Notes under the pieces: model-generated
Told to the model about the DNA's origin: nothing
Database searches by the model: none
Seen by the model: only the letters and a program-made list of their open reading frames with translations
Made by a program: the position numbers and the translations under genes
Assembly: GCA_002502295.1 (NCBI GenBank)
Contig: DANX01000051.1
Coordinates: 1-13,807, forward strand
DNA: 13,807 nt
Source of the DNA: Euryarchaeota archaeon UBA561
Lineage (GTDB): Archaea; Thermoplasmatota; Poseidoniia; Poseidoniales; Poseidoniaceae
Reading direction: 5' to 3'
In this document: piece by piece, positions 1 to 8,113 of the stretch
Layout: every line of letters begins with the position of its first letter
How positions within the stretch are numbered: position 1 is the stretch's first letter

Positions 1-1159
1 GGTGGTTGGGATGGAGTTCTTCATCCGAATGCGCAAACCCCTCCCAGCCAGCACCGCGTTCTGATGGCAATCGTTCAACCTCTAGCGTACGGAAGCCATC
101 GGTTACCTCGTGGATATGCCGCACGTATTCTCTCCAGATCATTTGACGGACGAAACCCTCAACGCTGTTGATGGGGGCTTGAGAATCCAAAGCAGAGTCG
201 ACCACTCGCTGAGGCATCAACCTGTGCAAATTCACCAAGGTGGCTAGCCGTGAGTGGAACAGACCTCTGCTTTTTTCCGACATGGCGTCTTCGTATGTGC
301 CAAAATTTGGCAGGCACTTCATAGCGAAAACGAGTGCTTTTTCAACGCCTTGGGCGCTTGTTGGTTGGCTCGAAAGGTCCACCTCTCCAGGATGGTGCCC
401 GTAGTGTTTTTTGACCAGCACTTCAACTTCGGTGTCGATATCGTCTCGTTGATAGACGGGTTCTGTCGGTGCCGGAGGGTCGCCTTTCCATGGGAACCGA
501 TTTTCAGCATCATAACTGTACTTGCCCCCGATGGGCTTTCCCTCGTCCATCAGCCAACCGGTTTCTTTTCGAACTTTCCTATAGAATGAGTCCATGCGGA
601 ACGGCGGCACTTCACCCACGCTGCTTGTGAACCATTCCTGAGGTGTCAACCAACCGGGATGTTTGTGTTCAATGAGGAGCCCATCTTCAATGAGATGAGC
701 CACTTCGTTTCTCAGCTCACGCTCGGCCGCCGTGATGCAGTGGAGGTGTTTGAGTTGGGGCTGCAGCGAAGCAAGCATTTGCTCGTAGGGTGCTTGACCA
801 ATCAAATAAATCACCGGGAAACCCATGGCCTGTAACTCCAGCGCAAAGTGCCGTTGGTTGGAAAGCAGAACCCCCAGTTTTTGTTGGTGGTACGGGCGTC
901 GTTGAGCCTTGGCAGATGATTCGATGAGAACCACGCCGAGGCGCCCTTCAAGGTTCAGGGATTCAAGGAAACCAACATTGAGCTGATCGTAAGCCAGCCA
1001 GACCCATGCGTCAGCAGCGTTTGGGTTTACGGAGATGAGCTTGGTGCCGAACGCGCCGTTGCTTTTCGCAGCGGAAAAGACTCCTGCATCAACGGATAGG
1101 TCCACTTCGTCCACGCAATAACATCTGCGTGCGGGTGATAAAAGGATGCTTTTTCCCAC
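1..1159 (-). CDS. Cryptochrome/photolyase, prokaryotic Fe-S (6-4) class, C-terminus cut by window edge
   Basis: The frame is open for 386 codons from GTG at 1159 to the left edge. It encodes a light-driven, flavin-dependent repair enzyme for UV photoproducts in DNA, of the PhrB/FeS-BCP group (COG3046). Residues about 52-120 are the N-terminal antenna-type domain: DQL at 58-60, then a Tyr-His/Lys-Leu stretch and the SNQRHFALELQ segment. The family signature runs from FYRKVRKETGWLMDEGKP (192-209) to GGKYSYDAENR (211-221). The helical FAD domain follows, with FGTYEDAM (286-293), LFHSRL (300-305) and NSVEGFVRQM (331-340). Family members are about 500 residues, so about 120-150 residues are missing, including the region expected to hold the four Fe-S cysteines. 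About 50 residues precede the usual start of the domain, so the true start is uncertain. The GTG directly follows the carB stop, which suggests cotranscription. The class is clear; the exact lesion specificity is not. Confidence 0.9.
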   Translation of the reverse strand, partial: MGKSILLSPARRCYCVDEVDLSVDAGVFSAAKSNGAFGTKLISVNPNAADAWVWLAYDQLNVGFLESLNLEGRLGVVLIESSAKAQRRPYHQQKLGVLLSNQRHFALELQAMGFPVIYLIGQAPYEQMLASLQPQLKHLHCITAAERELRNEVAHLIEDGLLIEHKHPGWLTPQEWFTSSVGEVPPFRMDSFYRKVRKETGWLMDEGKPIGGKYSYDAENRFPWKGDPPAPTEPVYQRDDIDTEVEVLVKKHYGHHPGEVDLSSQPTSAQGVEKALVFAMKCLPNFGTYEDAMSEKSRGLFHSRLATLVNLHRLMPQRVVDSALDSQAPINSVEGFVRQMIWREYVRHIHEVTDGFRTLEVERLPSERGAGWEGFAHSDEELHPNH

Positions 1160-4100
1160 TCAATAGTGAACCGTCAGTTTCCGTGGTTCAAGCTCTTCTT
1201 CGATGTGAGCGCGCATGGCGGCTGCTTCCATGGTGGCACCTCGCATGGTGGTGACGAACGGGATGTTGAGTTCAACCGCCAAACGACGCATCATGTTGCC
1301 ATCCCGAACTGCACCACCGGAAACGGTTGGGACGTTGACGATGAAACTCACCTTGCCCTGACGCATGAGGTCAAGGGCATCGGGGTGCTTTCCTTCTGCA
1401 ATTCGGTACACGGTCGTGATGGGGACGCCGTGGCGACGGAGAGAATCGGCTGTACCGCCCGTGGCGTAGAGCGTGAAACCAATGTCAACCAATTCACGGG
1501 CAACGGGAACAAGCTTCTCTTTGTCCTCGTCTCTCACGGTAAGGTAGGCGCCTCCCGCCGTGGCCACTGGAACTTCCGTTGCAAGGCGTGCTTTGAGGTA
1601 AGCCAGGTCGGCGCGCTGGTCTGAACCGTAGACTTCGCCCGTGGATTTCATTTCAGGCCCCGGGGCCGGGTCGAGACCTCTTAATTTAATAAACGGGAAC
1701 ACCGGGGCTTTTACGCAAACTTGACCGGAGGTCCGACGGGGTATTTCCTGTTCACGGAGCGGTTGTCCAATGGTGATGCGAGCAGCGATACGTGCGAGCG
1801 GAAGACCCGAGGCTTTGGCAACAAAGGGCACGGTTCTCGATGAGCGTGGGTTAACCTCTAACACATACAAGTCGTCGCCTTGAATGGCAAATTGAATGTT
1901 AAAACAACCCTGGATTTTGAGGCCGAGACCAATGATCTTGGTTTGTTCTGCGATTCGTTCCAGCATCGCATCTGAGATGTTTTGAGCAGGAATGAAACAG
2001 GTCGAGTCCCCAGAGTGGATGCCTGCCTCTTCGAGGTGTTCCATGATCGCACCGACAAGAACATCCTCACCGTCGGCGGCCGCATCCACGTCAATTTCCG
2101 TTGCGTGGCCGAGGTATTCGTCCACCAGAAGTGGCTTGTCTGGAGCAAGGTAGGCTTCACGAAGGTAGCCGTCAAGTTGCTGTTGGTTCGACAAGATCTC
2201 CATGCCGCGCCCGCCCAAGACATAGGATGGGCGAATCAACACGGGGAAACCGATCTGTTCAACCGCCGAACGAAGATCGTCCGCCGATGTACCAGTCGCC
2301 CCGCGGGGCATACGCAAGTCATGGCGCTTGGCAAAGGCCTCAAATCGCTCTCGGTCGCTCGCCTCGTCAATCGCATCCGACGAAGTCCCCATGATGGTCA
2401 AGTCCAGACCGTTGACGGCTAAATCAGGTAATCGTGCTTCGAGGGGTAAAGCCAGATTAATGGCCGTTTGACCTCCGAATTGAAGCAGAATACCGTGGGC
2501 CTGCTCCCTAAGTAAGATTTCGCTAACATATTCCAGCGTCAACGGGTCAAAGTACAATCGGTCCGAGGTATCGAAATCGGTTGACACCGTTTCAGGGTTG
2601 TTGTTGATCAGAATGGCATCTTTCCCAGCTTCTCGAATGGCCTTGACGGCATGAACGCAGCCGTAATCAAATTCAATCCCTTGTCCAATGCGGATAGGAC
2701 CGCTACCAATGGCCACTAAGCGTTCTTTGGTACGCTCTTCCAAGTCCGGCAAACGGTCAATGCCTGAAGACCCGTGAGGTTCGTACGTGGAATAATAGTA
2801 GGGTGTTTTTGCCGCAAACTCTGCTGCACACGAATCCACCATTCGATACACCGGATGGAGTTTGAGCTGATGTCGGCGTTGCATCACCGCACGTTCATCC
2901 TGTCCCGAAGAGAGGGATTTCAGGCCTTCTGGAGGGAAACCAGCCAGTGCATCGGCGATGTGAGCGTCGCTAAAGCCGTGGCTTTTCCACAACCGGAGTT
3001 CTTCCTCTGTCAATTCGGTCGGTGAGACTCCTCGTTCCGTGATGCTTCGCTCCATTTGCGCAAGGCGCTCAAACCCGTAGAGGAACCAGCGCGTGATGCG
3101 CGTGATTTCGTGAACCTTTTCAACACCCCATCCTCGTCGGAACGCCTCCAAAAGTGCTCCCATTCGTCGGTCGGTAGCGATTGACAACCAGTCAACAAGG
3201 GTGGCATCTGGAAGAGGTTCGTGCGCCCGCTGGGACATGCCCTCGCCTTCTGACTCATCGGCCCGGGTCAGTGGACGTGGGTGAGCACATCCTTGTTCGA
3301 GCGAAGCCCAAGCTTTCAGGAAGGCTTCCTCAAAATTACGACCAATGGCCATGACTTCGCCAGTTGATTTCATCGATGTTCCCAATGTCCTGTCTGCGGT
3401 CCTAAACTTATCAAACGGCCAACGGGGAATCTTAACCACACAGTAATCAAGTGTTGGCTCAAAGGCGGCCGTTGTTCCTTCCCCAGTGATGGGGTTTGGA
3501 AGTTCGTCGAGGGTATATCCAACCGCAATTTTGGCGGCCATACGTGCAATAGGGTATCCCGTGGCTTTCGAGGCAAGCGCTGACGAACGGGAAACTCTAG
3601 GGTTCACCTCGATAACACGTATTTCACCCGTGAACTGATTAAAGGCAAATTGAACGTTGCACCCACCCTTAATGTTCAGCGCTCGAATCAGCGCCAGTGC
3701 TTGGTTTCGAAGGCGTTGATGGTCAGCATCACTAAAGGATTGAAGCGGAGCAACCACCGTTGATTCACCGGTGTGGACGCCCATAGGATCGATGTTTTCC
3801 ATCGTACAGACGATGGTGGCGTTATCGGCTTCGTCTCGCATGACCTCGTATTCAAGTTCCTGCCATCCCAAGATGGACTCTTCAATCAGGACTTGAGAGA
3901 TACGCGAATTACGAAGGCCCAACTGAGAGATTTCCACCAGCTCGCCCATGTCCCGTGCCGTGCCTCCTCCCAATCCCCCAAGGGTAAAGGCGGGGCGAAT
4001 CAGGATGGGCCAACTGCCGATTAATTCAGCGGCGGCGATAACGTCGTCGATTGAATTGCACGCCACGGCTTGACTGATAGGCAGGTTGATCGATTCACAA

Positions 4101-4504
4101 ACCTGATTGAACAATTCTCGGTCTTCTGCTTTGTCAATGGCCTCCAAATCCGAACCGATGAGTTCCACGCCCAATCGTTCCAAGGTCCCGTTGTGCGACA
4201 GTTCACTGGCGATGTTGAGCGCCGTTTGACCGCCCATGCCTGCGAGCAAGGCGCACGGTCGCTCTTTTTGCAGAATCTTTGCGATCGTGTCCGGCAACAA
4301 GGGCTCAATGTACACCACGTCCGCCATTTCAGGGTCGTTTTGAATCGTCGCAGGGTTTGAATTGACGAGGATGACTTTGTAGCCGTCCTCGCGGAGGGCT
4401 CGAACGGCCTGCGAACCCGAGAAATCAAATTCAGCCGCTTGGCCAATTTTAATCGGTCCGCTACCAAGCACCATGATGCTTTCAAGGTCATCCCTTCGAG
4501 GCAT
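1160..4504 (-). CDS. carB: Carbamoyl-phosphate synthase, large subunit
   Basis: The large subunit makes carbamoyl phosphate from bicarbonate, two ATP and ammonia tunnelled from CarA, feeding pyrimidine and arginine synthesis in the cytoplasm. The protein is 1114 residues, close to the family's roughly 1070. It has the expected two homologous ATP-grasp halves. The first begins at LGSGPIKIGQ (about 13-22) with NSNPATI near 48-54. The second begins at IGSGPIRIGQ (about 599-608) with NNNPETVSTD near 635-644. Both carry the EVNPR motif (299-303 in the first half). An oligomerisation segment links the halves. The C-terminal MGS-like regulatory domain, from about residue 970, contains YATGGTA and ends in a short basic tail. 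The start is ATG at 4504 and overlaps the carA stop as TGATG. It has a strong ribosome binding site inside the carA end, so translation is probably coupled. Confidence 0.98.
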   Translation of the reverse strand: MPRRDDLESIMVLGSGPIKIGQAAEFDFSGSQAVRALREDGYKVILVNSNPATIQNDPEMADVVYIEPLLPDTIAKILQKERPCALLAGMGGQTALNIASELSHNGTLERLGVELIGSDLEAIDKAEDRELFNQVCESINLPISQAVACNSIDDVIAAAELIGSWPILIRPAFTLGGLGGGTARDMGELVEISQLGLRNSRISQVLIEESILGWQELEYEVMRDEADNATIVCTMENIDPMGVHTGESTVVAPLQSFSDADHQRLRNQALALIRALNIKGGCNVQFAFNQFTGEIRVIEVNPRVSRSSALASKATGYPIARMAAKIAVGYTLDELPNPITGEGTTAAFEPTLDYCVVKIPRWPFDKFRTADRTLGTSMKSTGEVMAIGRNFEEAFLKAWASLEQGCAHPRPLTRADESEGEGMSQRAHEPLPDATLVDWLSIATDRRMGALLEAFRRGWGVEKVHEITRITRWFLYGFERLAQMERSITERGVSPTELTEEELRLWKSHGFSDAHIADALAGFPPEGLKSLSSGQDERAVMQRRHQLKLHPVYRMVDSCAAEFAAKTPYYYSTYEPHGSSGIDRLPDLEERTKERLVAIGSGPIRIGQGIEFDYGCVHAVKAIREAGKDAILINNNPETVSTDFDTSDRLYFDPLTLEYVSEILLREQAHGILLQFGGQTAINLALPLEARLPDLAVNGLDLTIMGTSSDAIDEASDRERFEAFAKRHDLRMPRGATGTSADDLRSAVEQIGFPVLIRPSYVLGGRGMEILSNQQQLDGYLREAYLAPDKPLLVDEYLGHATEIDVDAAADGEDVLVGAIMEHLEEAGIHSGDSTCFIPAQNISDAMLERIAEQTKIIGLGLKIQGCFNIQFAIQGDDLYVLEVNPRSSRTVPFVAKASGLPLARIAARITIGQPLREQEIPRRTSGQVCVKAPVFPFIKLRGLDPAPGPEMKSTGEVYGSDQRADLAYLKARLATEVPVATAGGAYLTVRDEDKEKLVPVARELVDIGFTLYATGGTADSLRRHGVPITTVYRIAEGKHPDALDLMRQGKVSFIVNVPTVSGGAVRDGNMMRRLAVELNIPFVTTMRGATMEAAAMRAHIEEELEPRKLTVHY

Positions 4505-5814
4505 CAGTGCTCACCTCCCATGTGGTCATCGACCATCGCTCTAAAGCGCAAGAACAAGGGTGCAGCATCGTGAGGGCCCGGACAGGCCTCTGGGTGGAAT
4601 TGTACGGTGAAACACGGTTTACCGATGACATCAAGCCCCTCGACGGTTCCATCGTTGGCGTTGATGTAGCGGACTTCGACCTCCGACCCATGCTGATTGG
4701 AGACGGGAGGAGATGTTGCACCTGTCGGATGAGCCGCCAACATTCCGTCGGTTGGATGAGCGACGGCAAAACCGTGATTTTGGCTGGTGATGGAAACGGT
4801 GCGGTCTTGGAGATCAACCACCGGTTGATTGGCGCCCCGATGCCCGTAGCGCATCTTGTAAGTCTGCAACCCTGAGGCAAGACCCATGAGTTGGTGCCCC
4901 AAGCAAATACCCATCACAGGGAGACCGTCTTGGACGGCTCGAGCCAAGGTGTTTCTGGCATCGGTTGCTTTCCCGGGATGAGCAGGGTCGCCTGGACCGT
5001 TGCTGCAGAACAGCGCATCGATAGCGAAGTCGGCTCGTAGCCGGTCATATCCGATGTCAGGCGGGCACCAAACAACGTCGAATACCATGCAAAGGTGTCG
5101 CAGAATGTTGTACTTGACACCGCAATCCAGAACCCCGAGGCGGGGTTTCCTCGCACCGAGTTCATCGGTTGTTCCGGGATTGAGCTCAAGCGGTTCGTCG
5201 ATGGAGACCTCATCCACCAAATCCTCCAGTTCTGGAGACGTTAGTGTGGCGAGTTGGGCCTTCATTTCTTCCTCTTGGGCTACGGGTCCGAACACGCACA
5301 ACACCGTGCCCAATTCCCGAACGCGTCGCGTGATGGCCCGGGTGTCTATGTTGTGAATTCCGGGAACCCCGTGGAGCCGAAGGAATTCGTCAACGGTGCC
5401 TACTGAGAATCGATGGTCGGGTTGATGCATGGCGTGACGAACAACGACGCCTTTGGGCCACACATTGGCTGATTCAGAAGCCCCTTTGTGGACCCCATAG
5501 TTCCCAATCAGTGGATAGGTGAAGGTCAAAACTTGACCAGCGAATGAGGGGTCAGTCAACGATTCTTGATACCCCATCATGCCGGTGGTGAAAACCAATT
5601 CACCTGAACCAATGCCGATCGCACCGAACAAATCCCCGGGGTATCGCCCACCATCAGCCGTTAGCAACACACCAGGTCCAGATGCTGCGGGAGGCAGGTT
5701 GGACCCGTCCGACAGACCGTCTGCCGCATCAGGGATCTCAAGCGCAGAGGGATTGTAGAGCCGGTGTGTCGCTAGAAGAGAGCGCGTATTTGCGATGCCG
5801 CCCCCTAACATTGA
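4504..5814 (-). CDS. carA: Carbamoyl-phosphate synthase, small (glutamine amidotransferase) subunit
   Basis: The small subunit hydrolyses glutamine and passes ammonia to CarB. From ATG at 5814 the protein has 436 residues, against about 360-390 in the family. The CarA-specific N-terminal domain contains TGMMGYQESLTDPSFAGQ and YPLIGNYGV. The class I amidotransferase domain has SNGPGDP, the nucleophile Cys304 in GICLGHQ, and His407/Glu409 in QFHPEACPGPHD, completing the triad. The conserved domain starts only about 45 residues after this ATG. In-frame alternatives are GTG at 5907, which directly follows a TAA, ATG at 5838, and a GTG close to the domain start. None has a good ribosome binding site, so the start is unsettled. 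A Pro/Ser-rich insertion with a repeated AHPT lies between the nucleophile and the catalytic His. carA lies 20-113 bases downstream of trm56, depending on the start chosen, and overlaps carB by one base. Confidence 0.96.
   Translation of the reverse strand, partial: SMLGGGIANTRSLLATHRLYNPSALEIPDAADGLSDGSNLPPAASGPGVLLTADGGRYPGDLFGAIGIGSGELVFTTGMMGYQESLTDPSFAGQVLTFTYPLIGNYGVHKGASESANVWPKGVVVRHAMHQPDHRFSVGTVDEFLRLHGVPGIHNIDTRAITRRVRELGTVLCVFGPVAQEEEMKAQLATLTSPELEDLVDEVSIDEPLELNPGTTDELGARKPRLGVLDCGVKYNILRHLCMVFDVVWCPPDIGYDRLRADFAIDALFCSNGPGDPAHPGKATDARNTLARAVQDGLPVMGICLGHQLMGLASGLQTYKMRYGHRGANQPVVDLQDRTVSITSQNHGFAVAHPTDGMLAAHPTGATSPPVSNQHGSEVEVRYINANDGTVEGLDVIGKPCFTVQFHPEACPGPHDAAPLFLRFRAMVDDHMGGEH
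4511..4519 (-). promoter_or_regulatory. Strong Shine-Dalgarno site for carB
   Basis: On the minus strand the bases GGGAGGTGA lie six bases upstream of the carB ATG (4504). They complement the conserved end of archaeal 16S rRNA. They also encode the last residues of CarA (Gly-Gly-Glu), so the carA C-terminus is partly dictated by the carB ribosome binding site. Confidence 0.85.
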
Positions 5815-5927
5815 TTTTTGTCGTAAAAGGCCCCCCATAATGATTGGGTGCGCTATGTCTTGGGATTTCCTTCCATGAACAGCACCATTCGTACCAATTT
5901 GTGGCACTTAGGTGTGCGAGTAAGAAT

Positions 5928-6545
5928 TTATTCACTCTTCTTTTCTCTGTCAAGGTCGACAACCGACTTTCCGCGTGCGGAAGGCTCGATGATCAATTTA
6001 GCATCGGGAAAGTGACGCTCGCTCCCACCTTGCCCAAACCAGCCCTCCATAAACAGCGCAAGAGCAGCCACCTCTGAGTGAGGCTGATTGCCGACCGCCA
6101 CGTTGTATTGGGCATACTCGAAGACTTCACTGGGCACTTTCGCACCTCCCACAACCACCACAACGGGCCGGTCCCTCCGAATTCTTGGAATAACGTCCCG
6201 ATAGGGTTCTCCGTACATGGTGAGATGAACAGCAACGCCTGGCTCACCGTCGCCCGCATCCTTCTGAGTAAATCGCTTAAGCCAACCCATGGCCCCAGAA
6301 ACATGTTCGCATGTCATCGCTCCACCGAAGCGTTCGTTGACCGAAGCAACGTTTTCAAACAGGTCTTCGTCGTTGTCTCCTGCAAGAAGGAAATGCGTGG
6401 CGCCCAAGGCACGGGACACCAAAGCCAAGTGGGTCGTTATTCGAGGGTCGCGACCCCTACGGTATCCGAGCCTCAACACGTTCAACGGACTGGGGCTCAT
6501 GGGTTGGCGACCAGCCTCGTCTTCAAGAGGATAGCGTTCAGTCAT
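5928..6545 (-). CDS. trm56: tRNA (cytidine(56)-2'-O)-methyltransferase Trm56
   Basis: This is an archaeal SPOUT-fold methyltransferase that uses S-adenosylmethionine to 2'-O-methylate C56 in the T-loop of tRNA. From ATG at 6545 it has 205 residues, close to the family size. The N-terminal signature LRLGYRRGRDPRITTHLALV (24-43) closely matches known members. VHLTMYG and VVGGAKVPSEV follow. The knot region contains YNVAVGNQPHSEVAALAL, the cofactor-binding trefoil knot of this family. The reading frame extends upstream to 6617, but ATG at 6545 overlaps the stop of the preceding gene as ATGACTGA, which fits translational coupling, so I prefer it. ATG at 6500 is another possibility. Because Trm56 is known only from Archaea, this gene sets the domain of the organism. 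Confidence 0.95.
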   Translation of the reverse strand: MTERYPLEDEAGRQPMSPSPLNVLRLGYRRGRDPRITTHLALVSRALGATHFLLAGDNDEDLFENVASVNERFGGAMTCEHVSGAMGWLKRFTQKDAGDGEPGVAVHLTMYGEPYRDVIPRIRRDRPVVVVVGGAKVPSEVFEYAQYNVAVGNQPHSEVAALALFMEGWFGQGGSERHFPDAKLIIEPSARGKSVVDLDREKKSE

Positions 6546-7185
6546 CCCCGGTGGAACTCGGTATGGGTCGATGAACGGGTTCATTCCTCTCCGAGAAGTC
6601 ATAATCATTGGAATCAAGGAAGCGAATTAACCATTTGAGAAGCAGGGCGTTCACGATCAAATTTGAACCGTAGGTCGTCCCGCCCCAGAGCAGTCCCAGA
6701 CGCAGCGTGCGCCAGAGACCCAGTTGCATGTCCAAATCAGCATCGCTGAGGAACAGCGCAGCAACGAGAGGCTCAGCGACATAAAGGCCAGCAAGAATCA
6801 ACATGCCACCGGCTGCCGTAGATGGAAGGATTTTCCCCATGTCTCGGCTGAACTCCGTCAGGAGAGCGGAGATCAAAGAAAGCACCATGACAGCGAGGGC
6901 GGCTTGTTCAAAGTTCAGCGAGAAAAACACCGAGATCCCTTCTGACAAATCATCGTTGGTTCCACCGATAAACAACCACCAAACGACCACCATGAGCGTG
7001 ATCAGCATCCCGCCATTTTTCGAGTCGCGTGCAGCCATGTCGTAGACGTCTTGTTGATTGCGAGGGTTAAGGCGTTTCAGAATCCGCTCTGCAAACTCCC
7101 AATCCAGGGGAAGTTCGCCTCCATCGGCCACGGGAGGTAGGCCAAGAGAAGTTTCCTCCTCCAGCAATGCATCCGCATCGGACAT
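6538..7185 (-). CDS. Membrane protein of unknown function, about four transmembrane segments
   Basis: I do not recognise this 215-residue protein. An acidic, soluble N-terminal region of about 55 residues is followed by hydrophobic segments near 60-75, 94-111, 125-146 and 159-190. A short hydrophilic tail rich in Asp, Glu and Pro ends the protein. No signal peptide is seen. The start is ATG at 7185, with AAGGGG five bases upstream. The frame stays open to 7332, but that part overlaps the divergent folate gene and reads like non-coding sequence. The stop overlaps the start of trm56 by eight bases, so the two are probably cotranslated. This is the first gene of the leftward trm56-carA-carB-photolyase cluster. 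The linkage does not show a role in tRNA modification. Confidence 0.8.
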   Translation of the reverse strand: MSDADALLEEETSLGLPPVADGGELPLDWEFAERILKRLNPRNQQDVYDMAARDSKNGGMLITLMVVVWWLFIGGTNDDLSEGISVFFSLNFEQAALAVMVLSLISALLTEFSRDMGKILPSTAAGGMLILAGLYVAEPLVAALFLSDADLDMQLGLWRTLRLGLLWGGTTYGSNLIVNALLLKWLIRFLDSNDYDFSERNEPVHRPIPSSTGDD

Positions 7186-7237
7186 GACTACCCCTTCTTC
7201 GTAACAACTTATCAAACCTGCCGAACTCGGGAGGGCA
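7186..7237. promoter_or_regulatory. Divergent intergenic region between membrane protein gene and dihydropteroate synthase
   Basis: These 52 bases separate two gene starts that point away from each other, so promoters for both directions should lie here or within the neighbouring 5' ends. An AT-rich patch (AACAACTTATCAAA, 7204-7217) is the only TATA-like stretch and is a weak match. The call rests on gene arrangement more than on motif quality. Confidence 0.45.
7229..7234 (+). promoter_or_regulatory. Shine-Dalgarno site fixing the dihydropteroate synthase start
   Basis: The bases CGGGAGGGCA lead directly into ATG at 7238, with GGGAGG as the core. This supports 7238 over the internal Met codons at residues 19 and 28, even though the conserved domain starts only near residue 26. 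Confidence 0.7.
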
Positions 7238-8113
7238 ATGGCCTCAGACTTTCGGCTTGCATCCGACCGCCGAACGGCCATTGCAAAGGCGATGCGGTTC
7301 GAGACGGCACCCCGCATCATGGGCATAGTCAACGCAACACCGGATTCGTTCTATGAGGGCAGCCGTTCAATGGATGAGGAAGCCGTGCGCCGTGGTCTGA
7401 GCATGTGGGACGATGGAGCCACATGGGTTGATGTCGGCGGTGAATCCACGCGGCCTGGAGCGGAACCCGTGGGCATTGAACTCGAGCTTGCGCGCGTGCT
7501 CCCTGTGATTCGGGGCCTGCGTGCTGCACGACCATCGGGGTTCATTTCGATCGATACACGCCACGCTGCAGTGGCACAGGCTGCTGTCGAAGCAGGAGCC
7601 GACATGGTAAACGACGTATCTGGCCTGCGGAACCCGAAGATGAGGGACGTTGTCGTCAACACGGGTTGCGGCGTTTGCATCATGCACATGCAAGGGGAAC
7701 CAGGGACCATGCAAACAAACCCATCGTACAATGACGTGGTAGAGGAGGTGCGTTCATCTCTTGAAGAAATGAAACAAACGCTGAGCAAACGCGGTCATCC
7801 CTTGCCGTTGATTTTAATTGACCCCGGCATTGGTTTTGGAAAGACTCAAGCGCACAACATCGCCTTGCTCAACGAAGGGCGAGGCTTGGTGAAGACCGAA
7901 GGAGCGTTGCTTTGGGGTGTCTCACGAAAGAGCATTGTTGGCCACTTGACCGGACAGAGCGATCCCGCCAAGCGCTTACCGGGAACGCTTGGCTTGGCGG
8001 CAGTGGCTCATCAAATGAACATCGACATCGTGCGAGTGCACGACGTGGTGGAGCATCGCGACCTGTTTGAGGCCATGTCCCTTGGCTCAGCTCAATCCAA
8101 GCACATTGAGTAA
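7238..8113 (+). CDS. folP: Dihydropteroate synthase
   Basis: The enzyme joins p-aminobenzoate to the pterin pyrophosphate, giving dihydropteroate for folate-type cofactors. The 291-residue protein matches the whole TIM-barrel domain. Visible motifs are MGIVNATPDSF (28-38), VDVGGESTRPGA (64-75), SIDTRH (104-109), NDVSGL (125-130), CIMHMQG (147-153), DPGIGFGKT (195-203), GVSRKS (227-232) and the C-terminal RVHDV. These include the pterin-binding Asn, Asp and Lys residues and the phosphate-binding Arg/His. About 25 residues precede the domain, but the ribosome binding site supports this start. The gene stands alone on the plus strand, with no other folate gene beside it. Its 3' end overlaps the convergent traB-like gene by 27 bases. 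Some archaea make related pterin enzymes with different substrates, but the motif agreement favours true dihydropteroate synthase. Confidence 0.95.
   Translation: MASDFRLASDRRTAIAKAMRFETAPRIMGIVNATPDSFYEGSRSMDEEAVRRGLSMWDDGATWVDVGGESTRPGAEPVGIELELARVLPVIRGLRAARPSGFISIDTRHAAVAQAAVEAGADMVNDVSGLRNPKMRDVVVNTGCGVCIMHMQGEPGTMQTNPSYNDVVEEVRSSLEEMKQTLSKRGHPLPLILIDPGIGFGKTQAHNIALLNEGRGLVKTEGALLWGVSRKSIVGHLTGQSDPAKRLPGTLGLAAVAHQMNIDIVRVHDVVEHRDLFEAMSLGSAQSKHIE

Noticed and set aside
254..589. Plus-strand open frame of 111 codons and a minus-strand frame at 319-513
   Set aside because: Both lie within the photolyase gene, whose minus-strand frame shows clear family motifs at this place. They are shadows in other phases.
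6546..6617. 24-codon extension of trm56
   Set aside because: It runs inside the preceding membrane protein gene in another phase, while ATG at 6545 overlaps that gene's stop in the usual coupled way.
7186..7332. Upstream extension of the membrane protein frame to 7332
   Set aside because: It overlaps the start of dihydropteroate synthase on the other strand, reads as Arg/Ser-rich non-coding sequence, and a ribosome binding site supports ATG at 7185.
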